Origin: Amphritea pacifica
Lineage (GTDB): Bacteria > Pseudomonadota > Gammaproteobacteria > Pseudomonadales > Balneatricaceae
Assembly: GCF_016924145.1 (NCBI RefSeq)
Contig: NZ_JAFFZO010000037.1
Coordinates: 1 to 49,906 of the forward strand
DNA: 49,906 nt
Direction: 5' to 3'
Position numbers and translations under genes: made by a program. Within the stretch, counting starts at the first letter, position 1, and each line of letters starts with the position of its first letter. Positions 7,751 through 17,070 of the stretch are shown here, in pieces. The notes under the pieces were generated by a model. The model was not told the origin of the DNA and searched no databases. It saw only the letters and a list, made by a program, of their open reading frames with translations.

Positions 7751-10468
7751 TTATGTATTCGCGGTGATAATATCCCGTAACACCATCGGCAGGATGCCTT
7801 TATGACGTATCTGATCCAGCTCGGATGAGGTATCGATACGCGACAGCAGCTCGATCTGCTGAGATGAGCCATCCGCTCGGTGAATGGTCAGTTCTACTGA
7901 GCCTCTGGGCTCAAGTGTATCAATACCATTCAGGTCAAAGGTTTCTGATCCATCCAGATTGAGAGATGCCCGTGTGACCCCTTGCGGTAATTGCAGCGGT
8001 AAAACACCCATTCCTACCAGATTGGATTTGTGAATACGCTCAAAACTTTCAGCAATAATCGCTCTGACACCCAGCAGAGCAGGTCCTTTCGCGGCCCAGT
8101 CTCGTGACGATCCGGTGCCATACAGTTTGCCGCCAAATACAACAGTGGATCTGCCTTCTTCACGGTAACGTGCAGCCGCGTCGTAAATAGACATCTGAAC
8201 AGGCTCGCCGGCAGCCGGGTGATAACGGGTGACAGCGCCCGTGGTGCCAGGCAGCATCAGGTTTCTGGCTTTAGTATTGCCAAAAATACTGCGCAGCATG
8301 ACGTGGTGGTTGCCCCGGCGCGCCCCAAGTGATGTCAGATCGCCCTCTGCAACACCTTGCGAGATCAGGTATTCGCCAGGAGGGGAGTCTGGACGTATGC
8401 GGCTTACCGGTGAAATATGGTCAGTGGTGGTATTGTCATCACACATCACCAGCATGCGTGCCCCTGAGATATTGTTTAGCGCGTCCTCAGGAGTTTCCAG
8501 TGAGAAGCCGTCGAAGAAAGAGATCTCCTGGATGTAGGTTGAATCTGGATCCCAGTCATAAACGGGACCGGTTGGCGATGCCAGGTTCTGCCAGGTCTCA
8601 GGGCCGTCGAGGGCGTTCTCATAGGTTTCTCTGAAGGCTTTCGGATCCATACATTCATGCATGGTCTGAGTGATTTCAGCGTTGCTCGGCCAGATATCTT
8701 TAAGGAAAACATCGTTGCCTTTTGCATCCTGACCAATTGGCTGAGTGGTCACATCAATATTCACGTTGCCTGCAATGGCCATGGCAACAACCAGTGGTGG
8801 TGACATGAGGAAGTTGGTATCAACATCCGGATGCACACGGCCTTCAAAGTTTCGGTTACCGGATAAAACAGAGGCTGCGATAATATCGTGGTTTTGCAAC
8901 GCTTCTTCAATGCTCGGTGCCAGAGGGCCGGAATTACCCACGCAGGTTGTACACCCATAACCGGCGGTATTAAAGCCCAGTGCATCCAGATGCTGTTGTA
9001 GTCCCGCCCTGGTTAAAAAGTCGGTTGCAACCGGTGATCCCGGTGCCAGAGATGTTTTAACGCCATCGGGTACTTTCATCCCAAGCTCATTCGCTTTCCT
9101 GGCAAGTAAGCCGGCCGCAATCAATAAGCCGGGGTTGGATGTATTGGTGCAGGCTGTAATCGCTGCAATCACGATATCGCCGTCTTTTAACTCCCTTTCA
9201 GGTAACGGTGCGAAAATACCTGCATCGTCTGCTTTCATTGGCGTCACATTAACGACTTCAGGCTTACGCGCTCCTTCAGCCGCCGCTTTCCTGAAAACGT
9301 TGCCAAGCTCAGCCAGCGGTAACCGGTCCTGAGGCCTTTTGGGGCCGGCGACAGACGGTTCAACCGTGGCCAGATCAAGCTGAAGAAGATCGGTATAGCG
9401 TGGCAGCGGCTGGCCTGGTGTCCAGGCCATATTTTGTGCTTTATAGAATGCGAGTGGCAGATCACCATCCCTGCCGGTTGCTCTCAGGTAGTCGGCAGAG
9501 ATCGCATCAAATGGGAAGAAGCCCATGGTTGCGCCATATTCAGGTGACATATTGGCGATGGTGGCCCGGTCAGGCAGGGAAAGGCTGGCGCATCCCTCGC
9601 CGATGTATTCGACAAACTTACCTACAACACCGCCCGGATAGTTTCTCAACATCTCCGTGATCGTCAGTACCAGGTCGGTCGCGGTGACTCCCTCTCTTAA
9701 TGCCCCTGTGAGTTCAACACCCACGACTTCAGGGGCCAGCATCTGCATAGGCTGGCCCAGCATGGAGGCACCGGCTTCGATCCCGCCAACACCCCAGCCC
9801 ACGATACCTAAAGCGTTCGCCATTGGCGTATGGCTGTCCATACCAATGAGGGTATCCGGGACCATCAGTCCATTAATGTTGAGATAGCCTTGTGCCAGAT
9901 ACTCCAGGTTAACCTGATGAACAATGCCGGTTTGCGGAGGAATAATCCTGATGGTTTTGAATGCCTGCGCGCCCCATTTCAAAAAGGCATAGCGCTCTCT
10001 GTTTCTGGCCGCCTCAAGCTCTCCATTGATTCTCAGAGAGGCCGGGCTGCCTGTGTTGTCCATTGTCACTGTGTGATCGATAACCAGATCTGCACGTACC
10101 AACGGCTCAATGATGGCGGGGTCCATGCCCATGCGCTGAACCGCTGAGCGCATAGCAGCAAAATCCACAATGGCTGGTGTGCCGCTCAGGTCGTGCATAA
10201 TGACGCGACCTGCTGTGAAAGGTATTTCAACCGGCTGTGTGCCCTGATGTTCTGTCCAGTTTCCAAGCGCCAGAATCTGCTCAGCGGTTACGCCGTTCTG
10301 GCCAACATTTCGGGCGATACCTTCCAGAATAGGGCGAAGAGAAAAGGGCAGTTCATCAAGCTTTATACCAAAGAGTGCAGCGGTTTCTGGAAGGCTATGG
10401 TAGCGGTGTGCTGTTCCGGGGAGAGTTTTAATGGAACGGGATGGATCAAAATCGATAGGACTTGTCAT
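7751..10468 (-). CDS. acnA: Aconitate hydratase, AcnA/IRP type
   Basis: A [4Fe-4S] enzyme interconverting citrate and isocitrate in the TCA and glyoxylate cycles. It has 905 residues, the size of AcnA. The three cluster cysteines are C440 (TACTNTSNPG), C506 and C509 (GYGCTTCVGNSG). Other AcnA landmarks are DSHTPMANALG near 211, GEYLISQGV and GNHHVMLRSIFGN in the last third, and YGTGSSRDWAAKG in the swivelling domain. The segment DHTVTMDNTGSPASLR (131-146) departs from the usual acidic loop of enteric AcnA. It is not AcnD-like in its N-terminus. The gene is alone between two intergenic regions. An ATTGTCGACAAT palindrome about 155 bp upstream suggests control by a GntR-type regulator and a possible link to methylcitrate metabolism. 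It is one of three aconitase-superfamily genes here. Confidence 0.92.
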   Translation of the reverse strand: MTSPIDFDPSRSIKTLPGTAHRYHSLPETAALFGIKLDELPFSLRPILEGIARNVGQNGVTAEQILALGNWTEHQGTQPVEIPFTAGRVIMHDLSGTPAIVDFAAMRSAVQRMGMDPAIIEPLVRADLVIDHTVTMDNTGSPASLRINGELEAARNRERYAFLKWGAQAFKTIRIIPPQTGIVHQVNLEYLAQGYLNINGLMVPDTLIGMDSHTPMANALGIVGWGVGGIEAGASMLGQPMQMLAPEVVGVELTGALREGVTATDLVLTITEMLRNYPGGVVGKFVEYIGEGCASLSLPDRATIANMSPEYGATMGFFPFDAISADYLRATGRDGDLPLAFYKAQNMAWTPGQPLPRYTDLLQLDLATVEPSVAGPKRPQDRLPLAELGNVFRKAAAEGARKPEVVNVTPMKADDAGIFAPLPERELKDGDIVIAAITACTNTSNPGLLIAAGLLARKANELGMKVPDGVKTSLAPGSPVATDFLTRAGLQQHLDALGFNTAGYGCTTCVGNSGPLAPSIEEALQNHDIIAASVLSGNRNFEGRVHPDVDTNFLMSPPLVVAMAIAGNVNIDVTTQPIGQDAKGNDVFLKDIWPSNAEITQTMHECMDPKAFRETYENALDGPETWQNLASPTGPVYDWDPDSTYIQEISFFDGFSLETPEDALNNISGARMLVMCDDNTTTDHISPVSRIRPDSPPGEYLISQGVAEGDLTSLGARRGNHHVMLRSIFGNTKARNLMLPGTTGAVTRYHPAAGEPVQMSIYDAAARYREEGRSTVVFGGKLYGTGSSRDWAAKGPALLGVRAIIAESFERIHKSNLVGMGVLPLQLPQGVTRASLNLDGSETFDLNGIDTLEPRGSVELTIHRADGSSQQIELLSRIDTSSELDQIRHKGILPMVLRDIITANT

Positions 10469-10622
10469 ATTCTATTCCTCACGCAGATGGGACGTTGCTG
10501 AACCTATAGCCTCTTTGCACGAGCCTCCGGTCATTGGAGTAGCCCGATCTCCTTGCTTAGTCATATATTCAGCCGTCAAACGAACCGCTATCACCTGCAA
10601 CATAAATTATTACATTATTAAG

Positions 10623-10634
10623 ATTGTCGACAAT
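10623..10634. promoter_or_regulatory. Candidate GntR-family operator upstream of acnA
   Basis: This is the perfect 12-base palindrome ATTGTCGACAAT. It is the kind of site I associate with GntR-family regulators of propionate/methylcitrate genes in gammaproteobacteria; that association is from memory. It sits about 155 bp upstream of the acnA start. No second perfect copy was noticed in the window. Confidence 0.5.
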
Positions 10635-11140
10635 GTTAGCCGATTAAAGTCTTAAGGCAAGGGTGGTAGCGCTATTTTTGTCTTGATTTCATACAATTTA
10701 CGACTATTTGCTAGTGCCCATAGACTGTTTTGACATTTTTGAAGTGCTGCCGGACGGGGTTTATGCAATGCAAAATGGCAGAGAGGGCTAGTCAAAAGAA
10801 TAAATAAAGGGTCTGGAATAGAATCAGCATATGAAGCCACCAGGGCTGTTAAACTGAAGCCGGCAAGAGGCGAGGGGGATGGTTCTGACCGATCGATTAA
10901 ATCACTATGGACACGAGCATCCGTCAACCAACTGTGTCGTAAATAACGACTGACTTATATTGACCAACCTGAAAATAAGCATCCTTTCTGAATGATTACT
11001 GTTTTTCAGCAAAGGAGCTGCTATCCCAAATTTGTAAAAACATGTAGATCTACAACCAATGTATACCATCAGGAACAGATTGATTTTGTTGCCATTTATT
11101 TTATTTATACCGACTATAAGCGCAATTTGAACTGTTTTCA

Positions 11141-11170
11141 TTGAGCTGTTTGTTGCTTTTTCCTTATAAT
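11141..11170 (+). promoter_or_regulatory. Sigma-70 promoter of the AcnB-like gene
   Basis: TTGAGC (11141-11146) and a perfect TATAAT (11165-11170) are separated by 18 bases. They lie about 50 bases before the start codon at 11220. This fits the strongly biased codon use of the gene, which suggests high expression. Confidence 0.7.
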
Positions 11171-11219
11171 CTGCCGCAGATTCATAATTAGAATTAACTG
11201 AGACGAGACGCTTTACGCT

Positions 11220-14015
11220 ATGAGTTACTATTCTGACTACCTAGAAGAAATTGAGGTTCGTAAAAAGGACCTTGGCCTGAATCCCAAACCGATTGATAGC
11301 GCAGAGCTACTTTCTGAAATCATTGCCCAGATTAAAGACGCTGGTAATGAGCATCGTGAAGCATCTTTGAACTTCTTCATCTACAACACTCTGCCTGGTA
11401 CTACTCCCGCGGCTGGCGTTAAAGCGGCTTTCCTCAAAGATATCGCTCTGGGCAAAGAAACGGTTGCCGAAATCTCTCCTGAGTTTGCTCTTGAGCAGCT
11501 ATCTCACATGAAAGGCGGGCCTTCTGTTGCTGCTTTGCTGGATATTGCGCTGTCTGACGACGCTCAGGCTGCTGCTGCAGGTGAGGTTCTGAAATCTCAG
11601 GTATTCCTGTACGATGCTGACTACACTCGTTTGTCTGATGCTTTCAAAGCGGGCAATGCGATCGCTAAAGATATCCTGGAAAGCTACTCAAAAGCTGAGT
11701 TCTTCACCAAGCTGGATGATATTCCAGAGAAGATCAAAGTGGTTACCTACATTGCTGCTGAGGGTGATATCTCCACTGACTTACTCTCTCCGGGCAATCA
11801 GTCCCACTCGCGTGCTGACCGTGAACTGCATGGCCTGTGCATGATTTCGCCAGAAGCTCAGCAGGAGATCGTTGAGCTGGGCAAGCAGCATCCTGACGCT
11901 AAAGTGATGCTGATTGCTGAAAAAGGCACCATGGGCGTAGGTTCTTCCCGTATGTCAGGTGTTAACAACGTGGCACTGTGGGCGGGGGAAAAAACGTCTC
12001 CATACATCCCATTCATCAATAACCGTCCGGTCGTTGCAGGTACTAATGGCATCGCGCCTATCTTCCTGACTACTGTGGGTGTAACTGGCGGTATCGGTCT
12101 GGACCTGAAAAACTGGGTTAAGAAAACTGACGCAAACGGCGAAGTTGTTCGTGACGAAAACGGTGATCCTGTACTGGAAGAAGCATATTCTGTTGCTACT
12201 GGTACCGTTCTGACTATCGATACTAAAGCGAAAAAACTGTACAACGGTGACCAGGAGCTGGTTGACGTAGCCGATGCTTTCACGCCACAAAAAGTTGAAT
12301 TCATGAAAGCGGGTGGTTCTTACGCGGTAACCTTCGGTAAGAAACTGCAAACGTTCGCTGCTGAAACTCTGGGCGTTGAAGCGCCAGCTGTTTACGCGCA
12401 ATCCAAAGAGATCTCTCACGAGGGTCAGGGCCTGACGGCTGTTGAAAAGATCTTCAACCGCAACGCTGTTGGTGTGGCGTCTTCTACGCCTCTTCACGCG
12501 GGCTCTGACGTTCGTGTTAAAGTGAACATTGTCGGTTCTCAGGACACTACGGGGCCTATGACCTGTCAGGAACTGGAAGCGATGGCTGCTTCTACTATTT
12601 CTGCAAGTGTTGATGGTGCCTTCCAGTCTGGTTGTCACACAGCATCTGTATGGGATAACAAAGCTAAAGCAAACACGCCTAAGCTGATGGCCTTCATGAA
12701 CGCATTCGGTGTCATCACAGCACGTGATCCGAAAGGCGTTTACCACTCAATGACTGACGTTATTCACAAAGTACTGAATGACATCACCGTTGACGACCGG
12801 GCTATCATCATTGGTGGTGATTCTCACACCCGTATGTCTAAAGGTATCGCCTTTGGGGCTGACTCCGGTACTGTTGCAATTGCACTGGCGACAGGTGAGT
12901 CTGCTATGCCAATCCCTGAGTCTGTGAAGGTAACCTTCAAAGGGTCCATGAAGCCTCACATGGACTTCCGCGACATCGTTCACGCCACTCAGGCGCAGAT
13001 GCTGAAGAAGTTTGGTGGTGAAAACGTATTCCAGGGTCGTGTTATTGAAGTACAGATCGGTACTCTGCTGGCTGACCAGGCCTTCACCTTCACTGACTGG
13101 ACTGCAGAGATGAAAGCGAAAGCGTCTATCTGTATTTCTACAGACGAGACGCTGATTAAGTCTCTGGAACTGGCTAAGTCCCGTATCCAGATCATGATCG
13201 ACAAAGGTATGGATAACGCAGCGGGCATGCTGCAAGGCCTGATCGACCTGGCTGACAAGCGTATCGCTGAAGTTAAATCTGGCGAAGCACCTGCTCTGGC
13301 TCCGGACGATAACGCTAAGTATTACGCTGAGCTGGTTGTTGACCTGGACGCAATCGATGAGCCAATGATTGCTGACCCAGACGTAAACAACGAAGATATC
13401 TCCAAGCGTTACACCCATGACGTGATCCGTCCGGCTTCTTACTATGATGGCCGTAAGGTAGATCTGGGCTTCATTGGTTCCTGTATGGTTCACAAAGGCG
13501 ATATGCAGATCATCGCTGCGATGTTGCGTAACCTGGAGAAGAAAGGTCCGATCACCTTTAACGCGCCGCTGGTTGTTGCTCCACCAACGTACAACATCGT
13601 TGATGAGCTGAAAGCAGAAGGTGACTGGGAGGTTCTCGCGAAATACGCTGGCTTCACTTTCGATGATGAGCATCCAAAAGAAAAAGCGCGTACTCAGTAT
13701 GAAAACATTCTCTACTTAGAGCGTCCTGGGTGTAACCTGTGTATGGGTAACCAGGAAAAAGCAGCGCCTGGTGACACTGTGCTGGCCACTTCTACCCGTC
13801 TGTTCCAGGGCCGGGTTGTAGAAGATAGTGCAGAGAAGAAAGGTGAGTCTTTGCTGGGGTCAACGCCAATGGTTGTTCTGTCTACTATCCTGGGTCGCTT
13901 CCCGACTCTGGAGGAGTATAAAGAAGCCGTTGATGGTATCAACCTGACCTCTTTTGTTCCGCCTAGTCAGGACCTGAGCGTAGCGCATACCGCTATCCCG
14001 GCTGTGCGTCTTTAA
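11220..14015 (+). CDS. AcnB-like aconitase paralogue (probable bifunctional aconitase / 2-methylisocitrate dehydratase)
   Basis: A 931-residue member of the AcnB branch but clearly distinct from the canonical AcnB encoded nearby. It has the AcnB domain order: an N-terminal helical HEAT-like domain (about 1-165), a swivelling domain with GTMGVGSSRMSGVNN, and a catalytic core with [12 protein letters not shown] and GGDSHTRMSKGIAFGADSG. Cluster cysteines are C755 (FIGSCMVHKGD), C838 and C841 (PGCNLCMGNQ). It is longer than canonical AcnB by about 66 residues, with acidic inserts such as DANGEVVRDENGDPVLEE. This longer form is found in Bacteroidetes and some proteobacteria. Codon choice is strongly biased to GCT, GGT, GTT, CGT and CTG, more than in its neighbours. 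It has its own sigma-70 promoter and terminator. The exact substrate preference cannot be read from sequence. Confidence 0.88.
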   Translation: MSYYSDYLEEIEVRKKDLGLNPKPIDSAELLSEIIAQIKDAGNEHREASLNFFIYNTLPGTTPAAGVKAAFLKDIALGKETVAEISPEFALEQLSHMKGGPSVAALLDIALSDDAQAAAAGEVLKSQVFLYDADYTRLSDAFKAGNAIAKDILESYSKAEFFTKLDDIPEKIKVVTYIAAEGDISTDLLSPGNQSHSRADRELHGLCMISPEAQQEIVELGKQHPDAKVMLIAEKGTMGVGSSRMSGVNNVALWAGEKTSPYIPFINNRPVVAGTNGIAPIFLTTVGVTGGIGLDLKNWVKKTDANGEVVRDENGDPVLEEAYSVATGTVLTIDTKAKKLYNGDQELVDVADAFTPQKVEFMKAGGSYAVTFGKKLQTFAAETLGVEAPAVYAQSKEISHEGQGLTAVEKIFNRNAVGVASSTPLHAGSDVRVKVNIVGSQDTTGPMTCQELEAMAASTISASVDGAFQSGCHTASVWDNKAKANTPKLMAFMNAFGVITARDPKGVYHSMTDVIHKVLNDITVDDRAIIIGGDSHTRMSKGIAFGADSGTVAIALATGESAMPIPESVKVTFKGSMKPHMDFRDIVHATQAQMLKKFGGENVFQGRVIEVQIGTLLADQAFTFTDWTAEMKAKASICISTDETLIKSLELAKSRIQIMIDKGMDNAAGMLQGLIDLADKRIAEVKSGEAPALAPDDNAKYYAELVVDLDAIDEPMIADPDVNNEDISKRYTHDVIRPASYYDGRKVDLGFIGSCMVHKGDMQIIAAMLRNLEKKGPITFNAPLVVAPPTYNIVDELKAEGDWEVLAKYAGFTFDDEHPKEKARTQYENILYLERPGCNLCMGNQEKAAPGDTVLATSTRLFQGRVVEDSAEKKGESLLGSTPMVVLSTILGRFPTLEEYKEAVDGINLTSFVPPSQDLSVAHTAIPAVRL

Positions 14016-14038
14016 TCACTGATAACGTGACTAACAAA

Positions 14039-14065
14039 AAGCCCTGATTCTTCAGGGCTTTTTTT
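14039..14065 (+). terminator. Rho-independent terminator after the AcnB-like gene
   Basis: The stem AAGCCCTGA / TCAGGGCTT has a 4-base loop (TTCT) and is followed by T residues to 14065. It begins 23 bases after the stop codon. Confidence 0.92.
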
Positions 14066-14266
14066 ATGTTTGCGGTTTGGTTTTCATTCTGACCCGCTTT
14101 TCGTTAGCCGTGATTTCGCTAAATGTAGCGTGTCAAAAGCCTGAACGTCTGGCGTTGCAGAAAACAGCCCTATAACTGGCGGGTGGAACCCGGATAGGTT
14201 GTGCTGAAAAGTATCAGGGAACTATTTACCTCAGAGTGCGCGGTGAAACTCTATTTATAGGGTTTT

Positions 14267-14293
14267 CTCTGTGCTCTCCGTGTCCGCTGTGGT
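14267..14293. repeat. Three degenerate 9-base tandem units
   Basis: The units are CTCTGTGCT, CTCCGTGTC and CGCTGTGGT, each keeping the core Y-YBYGTG. Similar 9-base periodic tracts of CTCTGTG type recur in intergenic DNA of many bacteria. Their role is unknown, and the match is from memory. Confidence 0.4.
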
Positions 14294-14373
14294 GAGTTGC
14301 TTTCAGGCTGTTGTATCGCTCCACAGCGTATCAAATATGCTGGCATCCTTTGCCGATAAAGCGCGATGAATAT

Positions 14374-14409
14374 AAAAAAATCCGATGCTGGTATCAACAT
14401 CGGATTTTT
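14374..14409 (-). terminator. Terminator downstream of acnB
   Basis: The stem AAATCCGATG / CATCGGATTT (14378-14387 / 14398-14407) has a 10-base loop. It is followed on the minus strand by a T run (complement of 14374-14380). It can act in both directions. It lies about 70 bases beyond the acnB stop, after another hairpin. Confidence 0.8.
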
Positions 14410-14424
14410 ATCAAGTCCTTCTAT

Positions 14425-14454
14425 CGCTCTAATGCTTAAATAAACATTAGAGCG
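14425..14454 (-). other. Perfect 10-bp inverted repeat in the acnB 3' region
   Basis: CGCTCTAATG (14425-14434) and CATTAGAGCG (14445-14454) enclose a 10-base AT-rich loop. It starts 21 bases after the acnB stop and lacks a U tract, so it is more likely a 3' UTR structure than a terminator. Bacterial AcnB is known to bind mRNA 3' UTRs as an apo-protein, so autoregulation is conceivable; this is speculation. Confidence 0.55.
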
Positions 14455-14475
14455 TTTCATCAGGTGATATTACGA

Positions 14476-17070
14476 TTACGCCGTGGCGATCACGTTAGAT
14501 GCTTTGTCGATATAAGAATCGATCTGATCGAAGTTCAGGTAGCGGTAAACATCGACAGACATGCTGTCAATCTTAGTCGCGTAGTTCATGTACTCTTCAA
14601 CCGTCGGGATCTTACCCATCAGTGCTGCCACCGCTGCCAGTTCGGCAGACGACAGGAAGACGTTAGCACCGGTACCGAGGCGGTTGGGGAAGTTTCGGGT
14701 GGAGGTTGACACAACAGTGGTGTTATCACCGACACGGGCCTGGTTACCCATGCACAGTGAACAGCCCGGCATCTCAATACGTGCACCCGCTTTACCGAAG
14801 ATGTTGTAGTAACCCTCTTCGGTCAACTGAGCGGCATCCATCTTGGTCGGTGGTGCGATCCACATACGGGTTGGGATCGACGCGCCAGATGCTTCCAGCA
14901 GCTTACCTGCGGCGCGGAAGTGGCCGATGTTGGTCATGCAGGAACCGATGAATACTTCATCAATGTGGGTGCCGGCAACTTCCGACAGCAGCTTAACGTC
15001 ATCAGGGTCGTTCGGGCAGGCCAGGATGGGCTCTTTAACATCTTCCAGATCGATCTCGATCACGGCAGCATAGTCTGCGTCAGCATCGCCTTCCATCAGT
15101 TCAGGATTCGCCAACCACTCTTCCATGCCCTTGATGCGGCGCTCAATTGTGCGTGGGTCACCGTAACCTTCAGCAATCATCCACTTCAGCATGGTGATGT
15201 TGGAGTTGAGGTACTCTTTGATCGGCTCAGCATCCAGCTTGATAGAACACGCAGCAGCAGAGCGTTCAGCTGCGGAGTCAGACAGCTCGAACGCCTGTTC
15301 AACTTTCAGATCCGGAAGACCTTCAATTTCCAGAATACGGCCGGAGAAGATGTTTTTCTTGCCTGATTTTGCAACGGTCAGCAGGCCCTGTTTGATCGCG
15401 TAATAGGGGATCGCGTTAACCAGATCGCGCAGGGTGATGCCCGGCTGCAGTTTAGTGCCCTTGAAGCGCACCAGAACCGATTCAGGCATATCCAGAGGCA
15501 TAACGCCGGTCGCCGCTGCGAAGGCTACCAGACCAGAACCTGCCGGGAATGAGATGCCGATCGGGAAGCGGGTGTGAGAGTCGCCGCCGGTACCAACAGT
15601 ATCAGGCAGCAGCATACGGTTCAGCCAGGAGTGGATGACACCGTCACCTGGACGCAGGGATACGCCGCCGCGGTTCATAATAAAGTCTGGAAGAGTGTGA
15701 TGTGTTTGTACATCAACGGGTTTAGGATAAGCCGCTGTGTGACAGAAAGACTGCATGGTCAGGTCGGCAGAGAAGCCAAGACATGCCAGATCTTTCAGTT
15801 CGTCGCGGGTCATCGGGCCCGTTGTGTCCTGAGAGCCTACTGTGGTCATCTTAGGTTCGCAGTATGTGCCTGGGCGAACGCCTGCCACGCCACATGCTTT
15901 ACCCACCATCTTCTGAGCCAGAGAGTAGCCTTTACCTGTATCAGCAGGCTGTTCGGGTTTGCGGAACAGATCAACCGGGCCCAGGCCAAGCGCCTCTCGG
16001 GCGCGGTCAGTCAGCCCCCGGCCAATGATCAGCGGGATACGACCTCCGGCACGAACTTCGTCCAGCAGTACCTGTGTTTTCAATGCGAATTCACACAGAG
16101 TTTCGCCAGTTTCAGCATTGACTGCTTTGCCTTCATACGGATAGATGTCAACGACATCGCCCATATTCATCTTGTCTACATCCATTTCGATCGGCAGGGC
16201 GCCTGCATCTTCCATGGTGTTGAAGAAGATAGGAGCGATCTTGCCGCCGAAGCAGTAACCGCCGGCGCGCTTGTTGGGTACATGCGGAATATCGTCACCG
16301 AAAAACCACAGTACGGAGTTGGTTGCAGATTTACGCGAAGAGCCGGTACCCACTACGTCACCTACGTAGGCAACCGGGTAGCCCTTTGCTTTTACCTCTT
16401 CAATCTGCTTCAGTGGACCAACCGAACCTGGCTGAACGGGTTCGATACCTTCACGTTCCATTTTCAGCATCGCATTGGCGTGCAATGGGATATCCGGCCG
16501 GGTGAAGGCATCGGGAGCAGGGGACAGGTCGTCTGTATTCGTTTCACCCGGTACTTTGAATACGGTAACGGTGATCTTCTCAGGCAGTTCAGGCTTAGAG
16601 GTGAACCATTCGCCAGCCGCCCAGGATTCCAGAACCTGTTTAGCGAACGTGTTGCCATTGTCCGCTTTATCTTTTACATCATGGAATGCGTCAAACATCA
16701 GCAGTGTATGGGACAGAGCCTTTACTGCAGTCGGCGCAAGATCATCTTCATCAAGCGCCGCGATCAGTGGCTGGATGTTATATCCGCCCAGCATAGTGCC
16801 GAGCAGTTGAACGGCTCTGATTTTGTCAATCAGTGGCGATTCGGCTTCACCTTTTGCGATTGCAGCCAGAAAACCAGCTTTAACATAGGCTGCCTGGTCA
16901 ACACCAGCAGGTACACGGTTTTCCAAGAGGTCAAGGATAAATGCTTCTTCGCCAGCAGGAGGGTTTTTTAATAAGTCAACCAGCGCTGCAGTCTGATCTG
17001 CATCCAGTGGTTTTGCCGGCACGCCTTCCTGGGCGCGTTCTTCTACATGTTTACGGTAAGCTTCAAGCAC
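14476..17070 (-). CDS. acnB: Aconitate hydratase B (AcnB)
   Basis: The main TCA-cycle aconitase of gammaproteobacteria, also active on 2-methylisocitrate in known members. It has 864 residues and matches E. coli AcnB nearly end to end. Landmarks are an N-terminal helical domain ([24 protein letters not shown]), [17 protein letters not shown] in the swivelling domain, [16 protein letters not shown], and [19 protein letters not shown]. Cluster cysteines occur in [12 protein letters not shown] and [11 protein letters not shown]. The start is GTG with GAGGGG 6 bases upstream. It is monocistronic with two hairpins downstream. It converges on the longer AcnB-like paralogue; the two share only the family core. 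Confidence 0.96.
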   Translation of the reverse strand: MLEAYRKHVEERAQEGVPAKPLDADQTAALVDLLKNPPAGEEAFILDLLENRVPAGVDQAAYVKAGFLAAIAKGEAESPLIDKIRAVQLLGTMLGGYNIQPLIAALDEDDLAPTAVKALSHTLLMFDAFHDVKDKADNGNTFAKQVLESWAAGEWFTSKPELPEKITVTVFKVPGETNTDDLSPAPDAFTRPDIPLHANAMLKMEREGIEPVQPGSVGPLKQIEEVKAKGYPVAYVGDVVGTGSSRKSATNSVLWFFGDDIPHVPNKRAGGYCFGGKIAPIFFNTMEDAGALPIEMDVDKMNMGDVVDIYPYEGKAVNAETGETLCEFALKTQVLLDEVRAGGRIPLIIGRGLTDRAREALGLGPVDLFRKPEQPADTGKGYSLAQKMVGKACGVAGVRPGTYCEPKMTTVGSQDTTGPMTRDELKDLACLGFSADLTMQSFCHTAAYPKPVDVQTHHTLPDFIMNRGGVSLRPGDGVIHSWLNRMLLPDTVGTGGDSHTRFPIGISFPAGSGLVAFAAATGVMPLDMPESVLVRFKGTKLQPGITLRDLVNAIPYYAIKQGLLTVAKSGKKNIFSGRILEIEGLPDLKVEQAFELSDSAAERSAAACSIKLDAEPIKEYLNSNITMLKWMIAEGYGDPRTIERRIKGMEEWLANPELMEGDADADYAAVIEIDLEDVKEPILACPNDPDDVKLLSEVAGTHIDEVFIGSCMTNIGHFRAAGKLLEASGASIPTRMWIAPPTKMDAAQLTEEGYYNIFGKAGARIEMPGCSLCMGNQARVGDNTTVVSTSTRNFPNRLGTGANVFLSSAELAAVAALMGKIPTVEEYMNYATKIDSMSVDVYRYLNFDQIDSYIDKASNVIATA

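Larger units (their letters stand above)
10469..11219. other. Intergenic region between divergent acnA and the AcnB-like gene
   Basis: This is 751 bases without a convincing gene. The acnA promoter must lie in the left part and the promoter of the AcnB-like gene at its right end. A minus-strand reading frame at 10652-10927 has low-complexity, proline- and serine-rich content, no ribosome binding site and no recognisable family, so I do not call it. The part from about 10930 to 11130 is AT-rich and without obvious structure. Confidence 0.6.
14066..14475. other. Intergenic region between two convergent aconitase genes
   Basis: About 410 bases without a gene. It holds a 9-base periodic repeat (14267-14293), a terminator (14374-14409) and a perfect 10-bp inverted repeat (14425-14454). 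No coding signal is convincing. A minus-strand frame at 14251-14460 is mostly a translation of the hairpins and the periodic repeat. Confidence 0.6.

Noticed and set aside
7751-10468. Calling this gene acnD (2-methylcitrate dehydratase, Fe/S type)
   Set aside because: The N-terminal and core motifs follow AcnA, not AcnD, and no prpF, prpB or prpC neighbour is present, despite the upstream palindrome.
10652-10927. A 91-codon minus-strand frame in the acnA upstream region
   Set aside because: No ribosome binding site, composition of a random translation, no similarity to a known family.
11127-11132. TTGAAC as the -35 element of the AcnB-like gene
   Set aside because: It is 32 bases from TATAAT, too far; TTGAGC at 11141 gives an 18-base spacer.
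12747-13673. A 308-codon open frame on the minus strand inside the AcnB-like gene
   Set aside because: Antisense to a strongly codon-biased coding gene; the long open frame is explained by that bias. No family similarity.
14251-14460. A 69-codon minus-strand frame between the aconitase genes
   Set aside because: It translates two hairpins and a 9-base periodic repeat, so the frame is a by-product of structured non-coding DNA.
15574-16971. A 465-codon open frame on the plus strand opposite acnB
   Set aside because: It is exactly antisense to a canonical acnB with full conservation, has no ribosome binding site, and its translation has odd composition (rich in F, R, H, Q, C) typical of an antisense frame.
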